From: Acidobacteriota bacterium
GTDB lineage: Bacteria; Acidobacteriota; Terriglobia; Terriglobales; SCQP01
DNA: 62,714 bases
Reading direction: 5' to 3'
Assembly (NCBI GenBank): GCA_021826505.1
Contig: JAKAZV010000004.1
Location: 1 to 62,714, forward strand
Below, piece by piece: positions 54,923 to 62,714 of the stretch. The stretch's first letter is position 1. Each line of letters starts with the position of its first letter. A program made the position numbers and the translations under genes. Under the pieces are notes generated by a model. That model was not told the DNA's origin. It saw only the letters and a program-made list of their open reading frames with translations, and ran no database searches.

Positions 54923-56866
54923 ATGAGTTCAACTCCCCCTGGAGTGCGGTATTTACGCTGGAGTTCGGCCCTGTTCGCGGTTCTGCTGCTGACCGGGCTG
55001 CTGCCGCTCCTGTTTCCCTATGGCACACAGGCGCAATGGATTCTATTGGTGCACATCGTTATCGGGCTGGCGGTGTTGCTGCCGGTGACGAAGTATTTGT
55101 GGCGGCACCTGCAAGCCGCAAAACAGCATGGGGCGACCCGCTGGTGGGCGCCCGGCTATTGGGGATGGTGGGGCTGGCTGGGCGCGAGCGTGACGGGCGT
55201 GGTGCTGACGGCCTGGGGCTTGTGGGGATCGTTCACTCCCTACACGCTGCACTGGGTGCATATCGGGTTTGGCCTGGGACTGGGATTGCTGGGGCTGTGG
55301 CATGTCATTTACCGGTTAGGCCAAAGCCGTTTTGCCGAGGCGAAATACCGGGCGCTGGCGCAGGCGGGAGTGCTGGTCTGCGTGGTGGTGCTGGGTGGCA
55401 TCGCGGGCATTTGGCTGGCCCGCAGAGGCCACAAACCCGCCAAGACCAGTTTTGAGCCTTCCAACGCGCAAACGGTTACCGGGCGCGCGATTCCGGTGGC
55501 TTTATTGAAGAGCGCGCGCTCCTGCGGACAATGCCACCAGCAGATTTACCGGGAATGGCTGCCCAGCGCGCACCATTATTCCGCCACGGATCCGTTTTAT
55601 GAGGTGGTCAAAGCGAATTTCCTGCGCGCGCGCGGGCCGTCCGCGGCGCAATATTGCGCCGGATGCCATGAGCCAGTGACACTGCTCTCTGGCGAACGCC
55701 TGCACGCGAAAACCACCGGACGGGACGGCGCCGTGGGCAGCAGTTGCGCGTTTTGCCATCTCATTCGCGACATGAAGACGCGCGGCAACGCCAATTACTT
55801 CGTCCATGTGCCGGATCCATACCTATTCGAGTTCTCCCGCAATCCATTCCTGCTGCGGGTTTCGGACCTGCTCATACGGCTGCATCCCCAGCAGCACAAC
55901 TATGACTACAACGTGAAGCCGTCGGAAAGCGCACTGTTTTGCGGGACCTGCCATAAGCAGTACATCAGCAAACGGGTGAATGGCTGGGGGTTCGTGCAGC
56001 TGCAGGACCAGTACGACGACTGGAAAAACGGGCCCTGGCCGTCGCGCGGCCTGAAATGCGAGAGCTGCCATATGCATCGCGTGGCCTCGAATGATCCCGC
56101 CCGCAGCCCGCATGGCTTCATTCGCGACCATCGGATCCTGGCCGCCAACAATTACGCTCCCCTGATGCTGCATCTTCCCGGCGCGCGGCGGCAGGTCCAT
56201 CTGGTGGATCAATGGATGCGGGGCCAGACGGTGATTCCAGCGCTGGCCGGCCGCTGGCCGCGGGGACCGCTGGTGCCTTTGATTCTGCGCGCTGAGGGCA
56301 ACTGGAAACCCGGCGGCATGGCGGCGCTGCGCACCTTGCTGATTAACGCCAAAGTCGGCCATACCTTCCCGGCCGGACCGCTGGATGTGATTGAAGCCTG
56401 GCTGCAAGTATCCGTAACCGACGGGCGTGGACACCAGGTGTTTTCGGTTGGAACCCTGGGGCCGGAAAAGCAAATTGAGGGCAAAACCGTCGAATACCGG
56501 GCGCATCTTCTCGACCGCCATGGCCATTCGGTCTATACGCACAGCCTGTGGAATGTGGTCGGAGCACGGGGCAAGCGGGTGATCATGCCCGGAGGCAGTG
56601 ATACCCACGTGTTCCGGTTTCCCATCCCCGCGCAAAGCCGCGGGCCGCTGGTCTGCCGAGTGCGCTTTCTCTACCGGAAGTTTAATTCGATGACTCAGCG
56701 CCTGCTATTTCCGCCCAATTTTCATCCGCCCATACCGGTGCTGACCATTTCTTCGGCCCGGCTCGTGGTGCCGCTCCAAACGCACGCCATGGCACGGGTT
56801 TTTTCCCCTTCCCATGCCCAGGCCAGCGCCTCGGCCGGTCGCCGGGCCGTAAGCGAGCGGCGATGA
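54923..56866 (+). CDS. Membrane-anchored five-heme cytochrome c with cytochrome-b-like N-terminal domain
   Basis: The 647-residue product has five hydrophobic segments in the first 170 residues, two of them His-bearing (LLVHIVIGLAVLLPV and LHWVHIGFGLGLGLLGLWH), which suggests b-type heme ligation. Then come five CxxCH motifs between about residues 201 and 383 (CGQCH, CAGCH, CAFCH, CGTCH, CESCH). The C-terminal 250 residues contain no heme motif and look beta-rich. It should pass electrons between the quinone pool and a periplasmic partner. The arrangement recalls cytochrome c554-like proteins but I cannot name the reaction. The stop overlaps the CRTAC1 gene (ATGA). GAGGA precedes the ATG at 5 nt. 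Confidence 0.82.
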   Translation: MSSTPPGVRYLRWSSALFAVLLLTGLLPLLFPYGTQAQWILLVHIVIGLAVLLPVTKYLWRHLQAAKQHGATRWWAPGYWGWWGWLGASVTGVVLTAWGLWGSFTPYTLHWVHIGFGLGLGLLGLWHVIYRLGQSRFAEAKYRALAQAGVLVCVVVLGGIAGIWLARRGHKPAKTSFEPSNAQTVTGRAIPVALLKSARSCGQCHQQIYREWLPSAHHYSATDPFYEVVKANFLRARGPSAAQYCAGCHEPVTLLSGERLHAKTTGRDGAVGSSCAFCHLIRDMKTRGNANYFVHVPDPYLFEFSRNPFLLRVSDLLIRLHPQQHNYDYNVKPSESALFCGTCHKQYISKRVNGWGFVQLQDQYDDWKNGPWPSRGLKCESCHMHRVASNDPARSPHGFIRDHRILAANNYAPLMLHLPGARRQVHLVDQWMRGQTVIPALAGRWPRGPLVPLILRAEGNWKPGGMAALRTLLINAKVGHTFPAGPLDVIEAWLQVSVTDGRGHQVFSVGTLGPEKQIEGKTVEYRAHLLDRHGHSVYTHSLWNVVGARGKRVIMPGGSDTHVFRFPIPAQSRGPLVCRVRFLYRKFNSMTQRLLFPPNFHPPIPVLTISSARLVVPLQTHAMARVFSPSHAQASASAGRRAVSERR

Positions 56867-58599
56867 CCCGGCGGGATTGGCTCTGGCGCGCGACCCTGGC
56901 CGCCGCGGCCGTGGGCGCGGGTTGCCACCGTGCGTCATCCGGACCGGGCGCGGCGGGTTCGCCGCGCCCGGGCACGTCCACGAGCGGGCACACGCTTCAG
57001 CCCGCCGGAGGCGGCGCCTTCCAGTTTGTGGATGCGACGCAGGCCGCGGGATTGCATTTCACGCACTCAGCCGGCGAGCGCACCGGCGTACTGCCGGAAG
57101 ATATGGGATCGGGTCTGGCCTGGGGCGATTATGATAACGACGGCTATCCCGATCTTTATGTGGTGAACCAGACCGGCGCTTATGGCTCTTCCCACATTCA
57201 AGGACCGGGGAACCGTTTGTTTCGCAATCAGCGTGACGGAACTTTCCGGGACGTGACGGACGAGGCCGGGCTGACATTGCATCATTTCGGCATGGGCGCG
57301 TTTTGGGCCGATTATGACAACGATGGCTATCTGGATCTGCTGGTCACCGGCGTGGGCGGCTGCTATTTATATCACAATGAAGGCAACGGCCGGTTCCGCG
57401 ATGTGTCGGCCAGCAGCGGCGTTTTTACCCCCGGCTGGACGAGCGGCGCGGTCTGGTTCGATTTTGACCGGGATGGCTGGCTGGATCTCTATCTGCTGCG
57501 CTATGTGGATTACCCCGCCGATCCGGCTTCGCTCAAATTTCTGCAAGCCAGCCAGCAATATGGATTGACGGTGCCGCCGGCGCTCAACCCGCAATCATTC
57601 ACCGCCCAGCCCAACCGTCTGCTGCGCAATAACCGTGACGGCACTTTCAGTGACGTGACCGCATGGACGGGCATGGCCGACCGCCGGGGACGCAGTTTAA
57701 CCGCCACGGTGTGTGATTTTAATGCCGATGGCTGGCCGGACATTTACGTCGGCAATGACTTGAGCGAAAACCGATTTTATCTCAACCGGCGCGGGCGCTT
57801 TATTGACCGCAGCGCGCAAACCTGGACGGCGGAAAACAAAGGCAGCATGGGTCTCGCGGTGGGCGATTATAACGGCGATGGGGCGCTGGATTTTTTTGTC
57901 GCTCACTGGCTATCGCTGGGCGATTCCCTCTATGAGAACCTGTGGCTGCAGACCGGCGCCAAAGAATTGGCCTTCACCGATGCGGCCGCCGACGTGGGAT
58001 TGGCCTATATTTCCCTGCCCATGGTGGGCTGGGGCTGTTCATTTCTCGATTTTGATAACGATGGCATGCTGGACCTTTTCGTGGTCAATGGCAGCACGCT
58101 GGAAAACCCCCGCCAGCCGGAATTGCTGGCGCCGCAAAAGCCGTTTCTCTTCCGCTTCGATGGGCAAGAGTATCACGATGTCACTGCCACAGCGGCACCG
58201 TCGATCGCCCGGCCATTGAACGCGCGCGGGCTGGCGCTGGCCGATTACGATCGCGATGGCGATCTGGATGCGGCAATATCCAGCAATCGCGGACCTTTAA
58301 TTTTGCTGCGGGCCGAGGGGGCGGAAAAGCGAAACTGGCTGCAGATCGAACTCGAGGGCCGCAAAAGCAACCGCCAGGGCATCGGCGCCCTGGTGCGGGT
58401 TGCAGCGGAAAACCGGAAATGGGTGCAGGCGGTGGGATCCCAAGGCTCGTATCTATCGCAGCATGCCACCGCGCTGCATTTCGGCCTGGGCGAGGCGGCC
58501 AAAGCCGAACGCGTGGAGATTTTATGGCCCAGCGGGCGGCGCCAGATACTCACCGGCGTGGCCGCGCGCCAGCGCCTGAAGATCACGGAAGAAGCCTAG
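56863..58599 (+). CDS. CRTAC1 family protein (FG-GAP/VCBS repeats plus ASPIC/UnbV), exported lipoprotein
   Basis: The 578-residue product has a twin-Arg leader (TRRDWLWRATLAAAAVGAGC) ending in a lipobox-like VGAGC, so it may leave by the Tat route and be lipidated. A seven-bladed integrin-like propeller follows, with calcium loops such as DYDNDGYPDLYV, DYDNDGYLDLLV, DFNADGWPDIYV, DFDNDGMLDLFV and DYDRDGDLDAAI. The C-terminal ASPIC/UnbV domain (about 500-575) has VGSQGSYLSQHATALHFGLG. The function is unknown. Its overlap with the multiheme cytochrome gene suggests the two work together at the cell surface. Confidence 0.9.
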   Translation: MTRRDWLWRATLAAAAVGAGCHRASSGPGAAGSPRPGTSTSGHTLQPAGGGAFQFVDATQAAGLHFTHSAGERTGVLPEDMGSGLAWGDYDNDGYPDLYVVNQTGAYGSSHIQGPGNRLFRNQRDGTFRDVTDEAGLTLHHFGMGAFWADYDNDGYLDLLVTGVGGCYLYHNEGNGRFRDVSASSGVFTPGWTSGAVWFDFDRDGWLDLYLLRYVDYPADPASLKFLQASQQYGLTVPPALNPQSFTAQPNRLLRNNRDGTFSDVTAWTGMADRRGRSLTATVCDFNADGWPDIYVGNDLSENRFYLNRRGRFIDRSAQTWTAENKGSMGLAVGDYNGDGALDFFVAHWLSLGDSLYENLWLQTGAKELAFTDAAADVGLAYISLPMVGWGCSFLDFDNDGMLDLFVVNGSTLENPRQPELLAPQKPFLFRFDGQEYHDVTATAAPSIARPLNARGLALADYDRDGDLDAAISSNRGPLILLRAEGAEKRNWLQIELEGRKSNRQGIGALVRVAAENRKWVQAVGSQGSYLSQHATALHFGLGEAAKAERVEILWPSGRRQILTGVAARQRLKITEEA

Positions 58600-58699
58600 A
58601 AGCCGAGACAGGAATCGCCCAGGACCCTGGCAGACAGACGATTCAGACTTTCAGCGGGCATTTCTTGCACGCGTTTCAACAGGAATGAAACAATAAAGC

Positions 58700-59410
58700 A
58701 TGCCCGCTCCGCGGCTTGATTGCGCGCCTTTGCTTTCCGGCTGGCCGCCCTTTGCCCAGCTGCCGCCGGCGGAACAGCTTGAGTTGCGCCGCACGGCCCA
58801 CGCTCGCCTTCTGCGCCGTGGCCAGTTCCTCTGGCAACCGGGCGACCGGGCCGGGCATTTTACGCTTATCCACCATGGCTTGATCAAGATCGTGCGGGCG
58901 CGGGCCGATGGGCAGGACGCGATTGTGGGAATTTTTGGCCCGGGGGAAAGCATTGGCGACAGCGCGGTGGTGCAGCAAGCCCCTTATCCCGCGGCGGCGG
59001 TGGTCAGCAGCCGCGGCGCCGCGGTGCTGCAGATTCCCGCCCCCGCGCTGCTGCGCGCCATGCGGCAATCTCCGCCAGTCTCGCTTGCCGTGCAGCAAGT
59101 GCTGCTGGCCCATACCCGGGCCCTGCGGGAAAAAATTGAGATTTTATCCGCCGGCAGCGTGGCCCAGCGCCTGGCCCGGCTGCTGCTGTATTTAGCCGAG
59201 CGCTTCGGCGAGGCGCCGGCCGCGGCGGCATGGCGCATGCCCCTGGCCATTTCGCGCGCCGAGATGGCGGCGCTGGCCGGCACCACGGTGGAAACCACGA
59301 TCCGCATGCTCAGCCGCTGGCGGCGCCAGGGACTGATTGCCCGCGCCCCGGCCGGCGGCATTCTGTTGCCGCGGCCGGAAAGGCTGCGCCAGATGCAGCC
59401 GGAAAGCTGA
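58700..59410 (+). CDS. Crp/Fnr family transcription regulator
   Basis: The 236-residue product has an N-terminal cyclic-nucleotide-binding-like barrel (about 20-140), a long dimer helix and a C-terminal winged helix. The recognition helix in GTTVETTIRMLSRWRRQGL keeps the Glu and Arg, four apart, that read the TGA half-site in CRP and FNR. It has only one Cys, at residue 8, so it cannot hold an FNR iron-sulfur cluster. A heme- or ligand-sensing type such as DNR/NNR is more likely. The TATGA-N6-TCATA dyads at 61523 and 61560 are plausible targets. It follows the CRTAC1 gene and converges on the NnrS-like gene. Confidence 0.9.
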   Translation: MPAPRLDCAPLLSGWPPFAQLPPAEQLELRRTAHARLLRRGQFLWQPGDRAGHFTLIHHGLIKIVRARADGQDAIVGIFGPGESIGDSAVVQQAPYPAAAVVSSRGAAVLQIPAPALLRAMRQSPPVSLAVQQVLLAHTRALREKIEILSAGSVAQRLARLLLYLAERFGEAPAAAAWRMPLAISRAEMAALAGTTVETTIRMLSRWRRQGLIARAPAGGILLPRPERLRQMQPES

Positions 59411-59419
59411 TGGAGAGGC

Positions 59420-60547
59420 TCAGGCCGGGCGCTTTTTCGGCTGGCCGATCCAGGCCGATGCCGCCGCGTAGAGAATGAAGCTCAGCAGGGCGGCCGCATT
59501 GAGCAGTCCCGCCCATTTCCAGGCGAATGCGTTGGGATGCCGCGCGAGATCAATCCCAATGCGGCAGATCAGCGTAATCTGCAGCAGCCCGATGGGCAGA
59601 TAAAAACCGCGCCTCCAGGGCAGAACCCGGCCGCTGATGGCGGGAAAAATAATCGGCGCATGGGCAAAAACCATGCTGATGACAAAGCCCAGAAACAGGC
59701 TGTGCAGCATGGCATCATAGCCAAAAATCAGCGAGCCCGCGCGGGTCAGCCATAAATAGCCGCTGACCGCCAGCCAGACATAGCCAATGATCAGGTTCAG
59801 GCCGATATAGCGGGTCAGGCCGGGCCGGCGGAGTAAATGCCAGGCATTATCGAAGAGCAGCAGCCAGAGCGCCATGCCCACCATGCCGATGCCGGCCAGT
59901 TGCATGCCCTGACGGGGAGATTGCGTGGCCAGCCCGAGGGCAATCACGTAAATACCCAGCACCAGATAGGCGCCGGCGCGCCGGCCGCCCGTGCGCGGCC
60001 GCATCCGGCTCAACTCCAGGCGTTCGCCAAAGATGGTCAGGATCAAAAAGCCCGCCCACCAATAAACCATAATCGGGATCATCACCCCATAGGCCCAGAA
60101 GAGGTTGCCAAACAGCAGCGCCAGCGCGCCCAGCGTCATGACCAGGGTGAAATCGGTGAAGCTTCGCGCCAGGATTACGCCATAAATGGCAATGAAACCC
60201 AGGCTGCCCGCCAGCAGCATCACGGCCGCCAGCCGGTCAGCGCCCAATCCCAGCACGATCGCCCCGCCGCCCAGCAGCAGGGGCGCCGCAAAGGCCCAGC
60301 GTTGGCGCACGGCCACCGCGCGTTCCAGTGCAATCAGCGTGCCCAGGAATCCGCAGACCATCAGCGGCCCATGTGCCAGCAGCAAATCCGGCTGCAGCGC
60401 GGGCACCTGCCAGCCCAGGCGTTCGAGCGCGGCCCAGATCCCGAGCAGCAGGGCCGCCAGCCCCAGCCCTCCGCCGATGAAAATCACACGCGGCACCGGG
60501 CGCGGCGTGCTGGTGCGGACGGAGGGTTGGGACTTAGTTTCCGGCAT
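59420..60547 (-). CDS. NnrS-like polytopic membrane protein
   Basis: The 375-residue product is almost entirely hydrophobic, with about ten to twelve membrane helices. Conserved His-bearing motifs LLLAHGPLMVCGFLGTLIA and MLHSLFLGFVISMVFAHAPI place it near the NnrS family of heme- and copper-containing membrane proteins linked to nitric-oxide stress. The family assignment is by motif only. The ATG directly abuts the TAA of the DUF2249 gene, showing tight coupling. It is the last gene of a minus-strand operon starting with the ferredoxin. Confidence 0.75.
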   Translation of the reverse strand: MPETKSQPSVRTSTPRPVPRVIFIGGGLGLAALLLGIWAALERLGWQVPALQPDLLLAHGPLMVCGFLGTLIALERAVAVRQRWAFAAPLLLGGGAIVLGLGADRLAAVMLLAGSLGFIAIYGVILARSFTDFTLVMTLGALALLFGNLFWAYGVMIPIMVYWWAGFLILTIFGERLELSRMRPRTGGRRAGAYLVLGIYVIALGLATQSPRQGMQLAGIGMVGMALWLLLFDNAWHLLRRPGLTRYIGLNLIIGYVWLAVSGYLWLTRAGSLIFGYDAMLHSLFLGFVISMVFAHAPIIFPAISGRVLPWRRGFYLPIGLLQITLICRIGIDLARHPNAFAWKWAGLLNAAALLSFILYAAASAWIGQPKKRPA

Positions 60548-60793
60548 TTATTTCTTACCTATTTTGACTCGCCAGACCTCCGGCCCCTGCTCGAGATACT
60601 CCCAGGTAAAGCTTGCCGCGTGTTCAGCCTGAAACTGATAGTGCAACGGCTTGGGGTCGTGATCGTTGACCAGAATAAACGCGCCTCCCGGCGTCAGGGA
60701 AAGAAAACTTTGAAAAATCAGCGGATGCCGCTCGCGCGGCGCCAGATTACGGACATCCAATGTGCTTTGTGAATTCCTGCCGGCTTCTTCCAT
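60548..60793 (-). CDS. DUF2249 domain protein
   Basis: The 81-residue protein matches the DUF2249 core: LDVRNLAPRERHPLIFQSF, PGGAFILVNDHDPKPLHYQF and WEYLEQGPEVWRV. These small proteins often lie beside hemerythrin-like and nitric-oxide-related genes, and some are fused to such domains. The biochemical role is not established. It lies between the DUF59 protein and the NnrS-like gene and is transcribed with them. Confidence 0.88.
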   Translation of the reverse strand: MEEAGRNSQSTLDVRNLAPRERHPLIFQSFLSLTPGGAFILVNDHDPKPLHYQFQAEHAASFTWEYLEQGPEVWRVKIGKK

Positions 60794-60842
60794 TTCGGGT
60801 TCATCCTTTCGGGATTAATCATTCAATACCGGCCAAGGCCGG

Positions 60843-61205
60843 TTACGCTTTCCAACCCAGACTTCTGCGCGCCGCCGGCGACATCATCTCCGGCGTCCAG
60901 CGCGGATTCCAGACCAGCTCAATGCGGATCTCGCCGGCTTGCGGCCAGCGCCGCCAGAGCAATTCCTCCGCTTCCCGGGTCATTTCGGCATGCAGCGGAC
61001 AGGCGGCGCTGGTCATGGTCATATGAATGGTGATTTCATTGCCCACCGTCCAGACCTCATAGACCAGCCCAAGGTCCACGATGTTGATACCCAGTTCCGG
61101 ATCTTCCACCTGCAGCAGACATTCCCGCACCTGATCGGGAGTTATCGCGGCCAATGGCGAATGAGCGGAAAGATCGGCTGCAAGCTTGCCGTTTGCCTCA
61201 GTCAT
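60843..61205 (-). CDS. Metal-sulfur cluster assembly factor (DUF59/MIP18 type)
   Basis: The 120-residue product has the DUF59 segment VEDPELGINIVDLGLVYEV and the TSAACPLHAEMTREAEELLW motif with the single conserved Cys. It resembles PaaD, SufT and MIP18 proteins that help insert iron-sulfur clusters. The C-terminal VWNPRWTPEMMSPAARRSLG is typical of this group. Its ATG overlaps the ferredoxin stop (ATGA at 61202-61205). In this operon it may repair clusters damaged by nitric oxide together with the RIC protein encoded opposite. Confidence 0.9.
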   Translation of the reverse strand: MTEANGKLAADLSAHSPLAAITPDQVRECLLQVEDPELGINIVDLGLVYEVWTVGNEITIHMTMTSAACPLHAEMTREAEELLWRRWPQAGEIRIELVWNPRWTPEMMSPAARRSLGWKA

Positions 61206-61480
61206 TTGGGTTTGCTGGTGAGCACCTCATAGTGGGCGGCGTTGATTCCGGCATAATGCGCCCATTTGCCGGGCAGATCGTCGAGGGCAAAAATGGCCGC
61301 CACCGGACAGACCGGAACACAGGCGGCGCAGTCAATGCATTCCTGCGGGTTGATATAGAGCTGGGTTGCGCCCGCGAAATCACTTTCTTTTTTCCCCGGA
61401 TGAATGCAGTCCACCGGGCAGGCATCCACACAGGCCGTATCCTTGACACCAATACAAGGTTCAGCGATCACGTAGGCCAT
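61202..61480 (-). CDS. fdxA: Seven-iron-type ferredoxin
   Basis: The 92-residue product has two cluster motifs: C-x7-C-x3-C-x3-CP at the N terminus (CIGVKDTACVDACPVDCIHP), the FdxA pattern for a [3Fe-4S] plus [4Fe-4S] protein, and CIDCAACVPVCPVAAIF in the second half. It supplies low-potential electrons in the cytoplasm. AGGAG precedes the ATG at about 6 nt. It is the first gene of the operon fdxA-DUF59-DUF2249-NnrS-like and is divergent from the RIC gene across a short region with two operator-like dyads. Confidence 0.93.
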   Translation of the reverse strand: MAYVIAEPCIGVKDTACVDACPVDCIHPGKKESDFAGATQLYINPQECIDCAACVPVCPVAAIFALDDLPGKWAHYAGINAAHYEVLTSKPK

Positions 61481-61522
61481 GGGTTTCTCCTGTTTCAGCT
61501 TGCGGCTTAGGCGCCGCGATGC

Positions 61523-61540
61523 TTATGACCAGGATCATAA
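61523..61540. promoter_or_regulatory. Crp/Fnr-type dyad 1 (TTATGA-N6-TCATAA)
   Basis: Perfect 6-bp arms TTATGA and TCATAA flank CCAGGA in the fdxA-RIC divergent region, 43 bp upstream of the fdxA start. The TGA-N6-TCA core is that of Crp/Fnr-family sites. No matching -10 for fdxA is obvious. Confidence 0.55.
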
Positions 61541-61559
61541 ACGCCGGACATTTTTTGAA

Positions 61560-61577
61560 CTATGACGGAGATCATAG
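61560..61577 (+). promoter_or_regulatory. Crp/Fnr-type dyad 2 (CTATGA-N6-TCATAG) at -41.5 of a predicted RIC promoter
   Basis: Perfect arms CTATGA and TCATAG flank CGGAGA. A TATGCT hexamer at 61598-61603 would start transcription near 61610, putting the dyad centre (61568.5) at -41.5, the class II activator position. The start codon of the RIC gene follows at 61640. Confidence 0.6.
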
Positions 61578-61639
61578 GTTCGAGCCGCAAAGCTTTTTAT
61601 GCTGGAGCCGGGGCAGTTCAACAAAACGGAGGATTGGCA

Positions 61640-62362
61640 ATGCAAGAGGAATTTGATGGCAAGCAAAGCGTTGGCGAATTCGCGGCCCACCGGCCGGGCG
61701 CGGTGGCCGTTCTACGGGACGTCGGCATTGATGCCTGCTGCGGCGGCTCGGAGCAACTGGAACAGGCGTGCCGGCACGCTGGCATCAGCCTGGAAGAACT
61801 GGCCCAGCGGCTGGCTGTGCAACCGGCTCAGCCCGCGGCGCGTGACTGGACTCATGCTTCGGCCGGCGAGCTAATTACCCATATCGTGGGGGCGCATCAC
61901 GCCTATGTGCGCACCCACGCTCCCGGCCTCGTCCGTCTGGCCGCGGCGGTGCGCTGGGCGCATGTGGACCGACATCCGGAACTGGTGGAGATGGAACAAA
62001 GCGTGATTCGCTTGCATGATGAGCTCATGGCGCACATGAACAAGGAAGAAAACGTGCTCTTTCCCTATATTGAACAGCTCGAACCGGCGGCAGCCGGACG
62101 AGGTTACTGGCAGCCGCCGCCGTTTGGCAGCGTGCGCCATCCCATCGCAATGATGCTGCGCGAACATGCCGCGGCCGGAGATGAATTGACGGAACTGCGC
62201 CGGCTCAGCACGGACTATCGCCTGCCCGAGGACGCCTGCGCTTCTTATCGCGGCTTATTCCAGGATCTGGTGGCGTTTGAGCGCGATCTGACCGAACACA
62301 TCCATCTGGAAAATAATATTTTGTTTCCCCGGGCGGAACGGCTCGAAGCCCAATTGAACTGA
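61640..62362 (+). CDS. ric: Iron-sulfur cluster repair di-iron protein (RIC/ScdA/YtfE family)
   Basis: The 240-residue product has an N-terminal DUF542 domain with a Cys pair (VGIDACCGGSEQLEQA, about 25-40). A hemerythrin-like four-helix domain follows, with the His/Glu iron ligands spread over HIVGAHHAYVRTH, HDELMAHMNKEENVLFPYIE, HPIAMMLREH and HIHLENNILFPRAE. Family members repair nitric-oxide- or oxidant-damaged iron-sulfur clusters. The frame is open from 61562, but ATG 61640 has GGAGG at 7 nt and starts the conserved domain. It is divergent from fdxA and has the better-placed Crp/Fnr-type site. Confidence 0.93.
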   Translation: MQEEFDGKQSVGEFAAHRPGAVAVLRDVGIDACCGGSEQLEQACRHAGISLEELAQRLAVQPAQPAARDWTHASAGELITHIVGAHHAYVRTHAPGLVRLAAAVRWAHVDRHPELVEMEQSVIRLHDELMAHMNKEENVLFPYIEQLEPAAAGRGYWQPPPFGSVRHPIAMMLREHAAAGDELTELRRLSTDYRLPEDACASYRGLFQDLVAFERDLTEHIHLENNILFPRAERLEAQLN

Positions 62363-62403
62363 ACGGATTTCAGCTTACACATTTCCTAGTCCCGGCGATC
62401 ACC

Positions 62404-62714
62404 ATGCCTGTCACCATCCCCAGCATGTCCCCAGAAATTTCGGCCGCTCCCGGGTTGAGCCAGGCTTCCCGGCCGCGCTGGCAAATCTGGCAACTTCCGC
62501 GCGAACATGGCGCTTACGGCCAGCTCGGATTCCCGTTGCTCTCGGCCTGGCTGGCGGGACATGCCGATGGAAAGGCGGCGGCACTGACGATCATTTTTCT
62601 CGCGGGTTTCTGGCTGCATGAGCCATGGCTGCTCTGGCTGGGCAGGCGCGGTTCCCGGGCCCGGCAGCAGGCCGGCGCCCGGACGGGCTGGCTGATCGGA
62701 GCATTGTCGGCGGT
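62404..62714 (+). CDS. YwiC-like membrane protein (partial, runs off the window)
   Basis: The frame is open from ATG 62404 to the window end, about 103 residues. After a Ser/Pro-rich start it reads WQLPREHGAYGQLGFPLLSA, the signature of the YwiC-like family, then two hydrophobic helices (ALTIIFLAGFWLHEPWLLWL and GWLIGALSA). YwiC-type genes often lie near anaerobic respiration or nitrosative-stress genes. The function is unknown. No good Shine-Dalgarno sequence precedes the ATG, and the next Met is at residue 8. Confidence 0.75.
   Translation, partial: MPVTIPSMSPEISAAPGLSQASRPRWQIWQLPREHGAYGQLGFPLLSAWLAGHADGKAAALTIIFLAGFWLHEPWLLWLGRRGSRARQQAGARTGWLIGALSA

Overview
The window looks like chromosomal DNA of an acidobacterium (Acidobacteriota, Terriglobia-like). 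This is inferred from the gene families and their arrangement, not from a marker gene. G+C is high (roughly 60-65 % by eye). The pointers are: separate hldA and hldC genes; a short EF-Ts; a membrane-anchored OmpR-type winged-helix protein with a WD40-like sensor; large secreted TIG/IPT, BNR and NHL-repeat proteins; and the CRTAC1 (FG-GAP plus ASPIC/UnbV) family. There is no rRNA, CRISPR array, prophage or transposase gene. Two tRNA genes (Asp-GTC and Val-TAC), both with encoded CCA, lie on the minus strand.

Layout. 0.25-1.8 kb (minus): ADP-heptose precursor genes hldA-hldC. 2.4-6.4 kb (plus): rplM-rpsI-rpsB-tsf-pyrH-frr. 6.4-12.2 kb: ligA, a YdjM-like membrane protein, rpsT, phoH, ybeY and a small CxxC protein. 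12.5-24.2 kb (plus): rho, an acyl-CoA carboxyltransferase, then uppS-cdsA-dxr-rseP-ispG-pepP-like-accB-accC, which joins isoprenoid, phospholipid and fatty-acid precursor supply. 24.2-36.4 kb: a lower-GC stretch with a small membrane protein under a dyad-rich promoter, two tRNAs, the winged-helix/WD40 regulator and three large exported proteins. 36.4-41.4 kb: a DUF481 outer-membrane protein, tatD, yajQ, a polyprenyl diphosphate synthase, a CYTH phosphatase and an MglA-like GTPase.

41.5-54.6 kb (plus) is the most unusual part. It is a near-continuous operon for a dedicated, fully reducing type II fatty-acid/polyketide-like pathway: two paralogous PaaK-like adenylating enzymes, myo-inositol-1-phosphate synthase, a FabL-like enoyl reductase, a long acyl carrier protein, a FabZ-like dehydratase, four ketosynthase-fold proteins (two with an intact Cys-His-His triad, one Cys-His-Asn, one short and without the Cys), FabG and a DegT/StrS aminotransferase. 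I do not recognise the product. The gene content suggests an acyl chain joined to an inositol- or amine-bearing head group.

54.9-62.7 kb looks like a redox and nitrosative-stress region: a five-heme membrane cytochrome, a CRTAC1 lipoprotein, a Crp/Fnr regulator, a divergent operon fdxA-DUF59-DUF2249-NnrS-like, a RIC/ScdA di-iron repair protein and the start of a YwiC-like gene. Two TATGA-N6-TCATA dyads lie in the divergent promoter.

A dispersed repeat family is scattered between genes. Its core is 120 bp with 10-bp terminal inverted repeats, and six full or partial copies are visible. One copy is split by a separate 188-bp fold-back element with 17-bp terminal inverted repeats.
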